DNA of 64,000 bases from Bdellovibrio bacteriovorus (GTDB lineage Bacteria > Bdellovibrionota > Bdellovibrionia > Bdellovibrionales > Bdellovibrionaceae). The translations under genes were made by a program, and so were the position numbers. Numbering within the stretch: position 1 is the first letter of the stretch; every line of letters begins with the position of its first letter. Shown piece after piece: positions 59,794-64,000 of this stretch. The DNA is taken from positions 91,514 to 155,513 of the forward strand of contig NZ_LUKE01000004.1 in assembly GCF_001592735.1 (NCBI RefSeq), given 5' to 3'. A model generated the notes under the pieces. The model was not told the DNA's origin. It was given only the letters and a program-made list of their open reading frames with translations, and did no database searches.

Positions 59794-61245
59794 ATGTCAC
59801 TAAAGATCTACAACACCCTGACTCGTAAAACTGAAGAGTTTGTGCCGTTAAAGCCAGGACACGTGACGATGTATGTCTGCGGTCCGACGGTTTACGATTT
59901 TTTGCACATCGGGAATTTTCGTGGTGTGGTGTTCTTTAATCTTTTGCGCAACTGGCTTGAACATTCGGGCTTCACTGTCAAGTACGCCCTGAACTTCACC
60001 GACGTGGATGATAAAATCATCACGCGTGCCAATGAGCGTGGTATGGCTGCTGGCGACTTAGCGGAAAAATACATCGCCGAATACAAAACTGATTTTAAAA
60101 ACTTAGGTCTTCGTCCACACGACATGAACCCTAAGGTCACCGAAAGTATGGATAACATCGTGGCGATGGTGGCAGACCTTATCGGCAAGAAAAAAGCCTA
60201 TGAAGTCCAAGGGGACGTGAATTATGCCATCGATTCTTTTGCGGGCTATGGGAAACTGAGTGGGCGTCATACCGAAGACCAACAAGCCGGCAATCGCATC
60301 GATGTCGATGATCGCAAGCGCAATCCTTTTGATTTTGCACTTTGGAAATCGGCAAAACCGGGCGAAGTTTCTTGGCCATCTCCTTGGGGGCCGGGGCGTC
60401 CGGGATGGCATATTGAATGTTCCGCGATGATCCAAAAAATCTTTGGTGATCAGATTGATATCCATGGTGGTGGGATGGATTTACTGTTCCCGCATCATGA
60501 AAATGAAATTGCGCAAAGTGAAGGCTGCTCGGGCAAACAGTTCGTTAAATACTGGGTGCATTGGAATATGCTGAACTTTGGTTCACAAAAAATGTCTAAG
60601 TCTTTAGGTAATATCATCTCGATGCGCGAATTCTTAGAGATGTATAATGCGGAAATCTATAAATGGATGATCTTGTCGGTCCACTATCGCACGGTCAGTG
60701 ATTTTAGTGACGCGGCGGTGGATCGTGCGGTGTCAGGATTGGCGCGCGTGTATTCTTCAATGGCCGCAGCGCAGACTTATTTAACGGCCGATGTTAAAGC
60801 TGGGGACCCGGCGTTTGATAAAATCACCGGCGAGGCTTGGACGAAAATTGAAACGGCGATGAATGATGACTTCGGCACGCCCGAGGCTTTTGCTTCCATG
60901 TTTGAGGTGATTCGTCAGTTTAACAACCAAGTCCGTCGTGGTTTAAAGGCAAACCCCACCTTGCAGGCAAAATCTTATTCATTCATGCAGTTTATGAATA
61001 AATTTGGCGCGATGTTGTCTTTGTTCCAAGAGCCCGCTCAAGAGTTTTTGATCAAGCTTGATGATATGCTTCTTAAAAAACTAAACATCGAACGCTCGGT
61101 CGTGGATGCTTTGGTTGCCGAACGCACCAAGGTTCGCGAAGCCAAGGATTTTGCCAAATCCGATGAATATCGCGATAAGCTAGTGAATATGGGTATCAGT
61201 GTCAGTGACTCTGCCACGGGGACGCATTGGGAAGTCACTAAATAA
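59794..61245 (+). CDS. cysS: Cysteinyl-tRNA synthetase, class I
   Basis: The 483-residue protein has CGPTVYDFLHIGNFRG with C29 and HIGN at 38-41, and QKMSKSLG with KMSKS at residues 266-270. The zinc-binding residues include C29 and the WHIECSAM and HHENEIAQSE segments. It charges tRNA-Cys. The size and order of motifs are standard. It follows gltX by 12 bases; the convergent small secreted gene starts one base after its stop on the other strand. Confidence 0.95.
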   Translation: MSLKIYNTLTRKTEEFVPLKPGHVTMYVCGPTVYDFLHIGNFRGVVFFNLLRNWLEHSGFTVKYALNFTDVDDKIITRANERGMAAGDLAEKYIAEYKTDFKNLGLRPHDMNPKVTESMDNIVAMVADLIGKKKAYEVQGDVNYAIDSFAGYGKLSGRHTEDQQAGNRIDVDDRKRNPFDFALWKSAKPGEVSWPSPWGPGRPGWHIECSAMIQKIFGDQIDIHGGGMDLLFPHHENEIAQSEGCSGKQFVKYWVHWNMLNFGSQKMSKSLGNIISMREFLEMYNAEIYKWMILSVHYRTVSDFSDAAVDRAVSGLARVYSSMAAAQTYLTADVKAGDPAFDKITGEAWTKIETAMNDDFGTPEAFASMFEVIRQFNNQVRRGLKANPTLQAKSYSFMQFMNKFGAMLSLFQEPAQEFLIKLDDMLLKKLNIERSVVDALVAERTKVREAKDFAKSDEYRDKLVNMGISVSDSATGTHWEVTK

Positions 61246-61246
61246 T

Positions 61247-61735
61247 TTAAAGATCCCGGGCAATTGCATTTAAGTCCGGGGTTTCGACCTCGGCACTGTC
61301 ACGTGTATTTCGGCTAACAACGCCAAAAGGGATATCTCCCCACCATTTGTCCACGGTCATGCCGCTAGCCGTTTGCGTGGTCAATTTGCAGGTTTGATAT
61401 TTACCGATAGAAGTTGCTACGTCTTCTAATTTTCCGCCTTGATCAAGGCAGCCAGAGATCATTTTTTTATGTTTTTCTGGGGAATAAAGGTCTGCGGTTT
61501 CAATAAATTCGGTGGTGATTTTGTCACCCACGCTTGCCACGTACTTCACACGCCATTTTTTGGTGGCTTCGTCATAGCTAACAACTTCTTTCGTGATATG
61601 GACGGGCGAAGAATCGCCGCTTTTTAACTGTAACGAACCCTTCCATTGAACTTTATCTCCGATGCGTGGATAAGCTTGTGCGAAAGAAGTTAAAAGAGTC
61701 GCAGCCGCTAAGATCCAAAAAAAATGTTTTAGCAT
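61247..61735 (-). CDS. Small secreted protein
   Basis: The 162-residue protein has a signal peptide (LKHFFWILAAATLLTSFAQAY). The beta-rich mature protein (KVQWKGSLQLKSG, KEVVSYDEATKKWRVKYV) has two Cys residues. Family not recognised. The start at 61735 follows GGAGG; a longer frame reaches 61759. It converges with cysS with one base between stops. Confidence 0.68.
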   Translation of the reverse strand: MLKHFFWILAAATLLTSFAQAYPRIGDKVQWKGSLQLKSGDSSPVHITKEVVSYDEATKKWRVKYVASVGDKITTEFIETADLYSPEKHKKMISGCLDQGGKLEDVATSIGKYQTCKLTTQTASGMTVDKWWGDIPFGVVSRNTRDSAEVETPDLNAIARDL

Positions 61736-61839
61736 AAACGAGCCTCCCGCGTGCTTCATTTAAGCGTGGCACAGTCTTGCGCAAAAATCCTGAGGCTTTG
61801 GGGAAAGACTGTGATCATACAAAGATAACTTTTGACGAA

Positions 61840-64000
61840 CTACAATGGTGTCAAAACGAGTTCGTGGGTTTTTGCGTTTTGGATGTCTTTATCGTCCATC
61901 AACTGGTCACGATATTCGCCTTTAAGGAAAAGCTGGACTTGGTCTGCTCGGAAGGGGGAAAGGATGTGACCGGAAATTCCTATGGGGTTCACCCCGAAGC
62001 TTTTTTCTGGATGAGCCATGTCAATAATTCGGCGCGTGGAGGCGCCCGCCGTGACCTTAAAGTCAGCTCCCGCAAAAGACCAATATTTGTTGTTATTAAT
62101 TTCGTTATACGCCCCCGGGGCCGGGTAGGGGCCGACGTTAAATATTTTATCTAAGGGCTTCATACGACCTAGGGGGTGATAAAATTCAATGGTGTGCAGT
62201 TCTCCCCAGACTGGAATTCGCGGGAATTGTGCCATCATATCGCGAAAGGCTTGGGTCACAGTTTGGCTGCGATTTATTTCTTCAAACCACGCAGAGTCGG
62301 CATTAAAAAGAATTCTTTTAAACGCGGTCCAAGGGGCCGCGCCCATAAGATAAATGTCTCTTTCGGCTTGCGTGAGGTCTTTTAAGATCACGCGCATGGC
62401 GCTCGCACACCAAAGATGAAAGATCGCCGCCCCTTGGGAGTCGATATTTGAATGCAGGTCCCAGCTTTTGAAGGCTGAGATCACGTCTTTGTATTCTTCT
62501 TGTTCTTCGGCGTTCAGTTTAAGTTCTTCTAATAAAATTCCGCGGATCGAAGCGGCGTTGCTATTAAAGTTCAAGCTTTGTATTTTTTTAAACTCTTCGG
62601 CGGACCAGATTTGTTTTTCGGCTAAAAGTTTAGTGATGGTTTGGAAGCGGTCCTCAGGTTGCCAATCGCCTCTGATGCCGGCGGGAAAAGAATCAGGACG
62701 CGAGTTTGCCGTGATGATGACACCACTTGCGGGATTGACCTGATGGGGATGTTCTTTCCATGGCAAGACTTTGATATATTCATCATTGCCGCTAGCACCA
62801 TCTAAAATAAGATCTGAGTTTGGGTTTTTCTTAAGTGCAATATCGCCAATCATCCACCAAGCAATGTTTTCGGCATCCGCGTACATGACGTTCAGGCCCG
62901 GGGCAGTGACACGCTGTAAAGGCTTTTCAAATTCGGCCATCGTTTTTGCTTCGGCCATGTTGCGCACGGTTTGAATCAAGTCATTGGTTTTAGAATGAAA
63001 GGCCCATTTCAGACTCAGATCTTTGGTTTCAAGGGAGTGATTCATGACCGGACCGTGAGGTGTTTCAATCATATCTAAGACGACATCCGGCTCGTTTTTT
63101 ACTTTTATAATCTCTTGCCATTCTTCATAAGCTTGCGGCTTGCCTTTAAACACGACGGTCTTATTTTTAAGATCTAAGGTCTCGTGATAAAGATCCATGT
63201 CATCCACTACGGACATCGTAAATCCCCAAGCATGGTGACGAGTGTGGCCTAGGACTGCAAAAGGAATGAGGGGCAGGTAATGGCCGTACAATTCAAATTC
63301 CGGGGTTTGAATATGCGCTTCCACCCAAATAGAAGGATTGGAAAATCCAATGTGAGGGTCATTGGCGAAAATACTTTTCCCTGATGCCGACCTGAAAGGA
63401 GCGATCAACCAAGAATTGGACCCTTCAAAGTGAGGCAAATTTAAAAAATCAATCTGCGCCAGGGCCGTTTCAACGCGGGCGTTGACTTTGGCCGTTGTTT
63501 TCGCGTCATGGTTTAACATGTCAGCACGCAAAGCTTGGAATTTTTCCGGTGATAGTTTTTTAGAAAGTTCGGTCATGAGCGGATCGGCCTTTAAGGCGAT
63601 ACCGAAAACATAAGACATGTGTCCGGCTAAGATATACGCATCCATCGGGACAAACTCTTCGGGCTTCATTCCTAAAAGCGCAAATTCATAAGGCGGCTTT
63701 TGAGTGCGCACGTACTGGTTGATGCCGTCAAAGTAAGCTTCCATCTCTTTCCAGATCTGCTCATCGAATTGATGGGTGTCTTTAAGGTGCTGAACAATGC
63801 GCTCGGCCGAACGGCGAAGCATCAAACTGCGATAAAGTTTATCCGAGGGCAGGGCGACGTTGCCGAAAATTTCTGACAGGCGACCTTGGGTCAGGCGTCG
63901 AGATAATTCCATCTGAAAAAGTCGCTCGCTGGCCATCACAAAACCCAAAGCTCGCAAGGCGTCTAGCTTAGATTCGGCTTTGATATGCGGAATTCCGTGG
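61840..64000 (-). CDS. Penicillin-acylase-family Ntn hydrolase, 5' end outside window
   Basis: The frame runs uncut to the right edge. Beyond the TTG at 63957 it reads HGIPHIKAESKLDALRALGF, the conserved N-terminal segment of this family, so the true start lies further right. The Ntn nucleophile is the Ser in HFEG-SNSW (codon at 63418-63420), after which the precursor is cut into two chains. The downstream ANDPHIGF, HAWGFTM and MNHSLETKDLSLKW segments are also typical. The family includes penicillin G acylase and N-acyl-homoserine-lactone acylases, so quorum-signal or amide hydrolysis is possible. Usually exported; the signal is not visible. Confidence 0.88.
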   Translation of the reverse strand, partial: HGIPHIKAESKLDALRALGFVMASERLFQMELSRRLTQGRLSEIFGNVALPSDKLYRSLMLRRSAERIVQHLKDTHQFDEQIWKEMEAYFDGINQYVRTQKPPYEFALLGMKPEEFVPMDAYILAGHMSYVFGIALKADPLMTELSKKLSPEKFQALRADMLNHDAKTTAKVNARVETALAQIDFLNLPHFEGSNSWLIAPFRSASGKSIFANDPHIGFSNPSIWVEAHIQTPEFELYGHYLPLIPFAVLGHTRHHAWGFTMSVVDDMDLYHETLDLKNKTVVFKGKPQAYEEWQEIIKVKNEPDVVLDMIETPHGPVMNHSLETKDLSLKWAFHSKTNDLIQTVRNMAEAKTMAEFEKPLQRVTAPGLNVMYADAENIAWWMIGDIALKKNPNSDLILDGASGNDEYIKVLPWKEHPHQVNPASGVIITANSRPDSFPAGIRGDWQPEDRFQTITKLLAEKQIWSAEEFKKIQSLNFNSNAASIRGILLEELKLNAEEQEEYKDVISAFKSWDLHSNIDSQGAAIFHLWCASAMRVILKDLTQAERDIYLMGAAPWTAFKRILFNADSAWFEEINRSQTVTQAFRDMMAQFPRIPVWGELHTIEFYHPLGRMKPLDKIFNVGPYPAPGAYNEINNNKYWSFAGADFKVTAGASTRRIIDMAHPEKSFGVNPIGISGHILSPFRADQVQLFLKGEYRDQLMDDKDIQNAKTHELVLTPL

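Overview
The window looks like chromosomal DNA of a predatory or predator-related deltaproteobacterium, most likely Bdellovibrio or a close relative. This rests on gene content and style, not on a database search. Typical features are moderate GC, dense packing, very many secreted orphan proteins, lipoproteins and outer-membrane barrels, a MASE1 hybrid histidine kinase, an HD-GYP protein, secreted proteases, a CarD regulator, and one good FliA-type promoter (TAAA-N14-GCCGATAA). No tRNA, rRNA, CRISPR array, insertion sequence or phage gene was found, and after start correction no gene-free stretch exceeds about 300 bases.

Layout. 1-230: non-coding, with a possible structured element. 0.2-6.7 kb (mostly minus strand): secreted barrel-like protein, P-loop NTPase, phospholipase D/cardiolipin synthase-like enzyme, RNase Z-like metallo-hydrolase, and a reductase-like protein of uncertain role. 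6.8-13.1 kb: BtuF-like metal/cobalamin-binding protein, a two-gene envelope operon (porin-like protein plus a 1119-residue lipoprotein with an internal duplication), and a periplasmic solute-binding protein. 13.1-15.4 kb: LPS inner-core genes (Kdo transferase and a heptosyltransferase-type enzyme). 15.5-21.6 kb: an apparent operon of barrel protein, EF-hand lipoprotein, barrel protein and rRNA methyltransferase. 21.6-27.6 kb: lipoproteins, a secreted nuclease/phosphatase-fold protein, pseudouridine synthase and DedA. 27.8-28.6 kb: a two-gene islet that looks foreign. 28.7-34.2 kb: TatD, TcdA, a 44-residue membrane protein, a methyltransferase, a deoxyhypusine-synthase-like enzyme, an XRE regulator and a MOSC protein. 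34.3-41.3 kb: an exported UbiB/ABC1-like protein, an FGE-like lipoprotein, MATE and Nfu. 41.4-45.6 kb: class I aldolase and LysS, then small secreted, rhodanese and thioesterase genes. 45.6-53.5 kb: hybrid kinase, diheme lipoprotein, DUF3465-like protein, HD-GYP and RecG. 53.8-57.6 kb: secreted zincin and subtilase. 57.7-61.2 kb: CarD, GltX, CysS. 61.2-64 kb: small secreted protein and a penicillin-acylase-type hydrolase cut by the right edge.

Housekeeping functions (LysS, GltX, CysS, RecG, aldolase, Nfu, TcdA, RNA modification, LPS core) are interleaved with an unusually large envelope and secretome complement. At least 20 proteins carry a signal peptide or lipobox. This fits an organism that attacks other cells, but no gene here can be tied to predation from sequence alone. 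I did not find a clear new defence or mobile system. The best leads are the exported UbiB-like protein in which the nucleotide-binding lysine appears to be arginine, the two multi-gene envelope operons, the bacterial deoxyhypusine-synthase homologue, the FliA-driven leaderless lipoprotein gene, and the hairpin over the start of the 28.5 kb islet gene. Five convergent gene pairs also share exactly a four-base stop overlap, so no terminator can lie between them.
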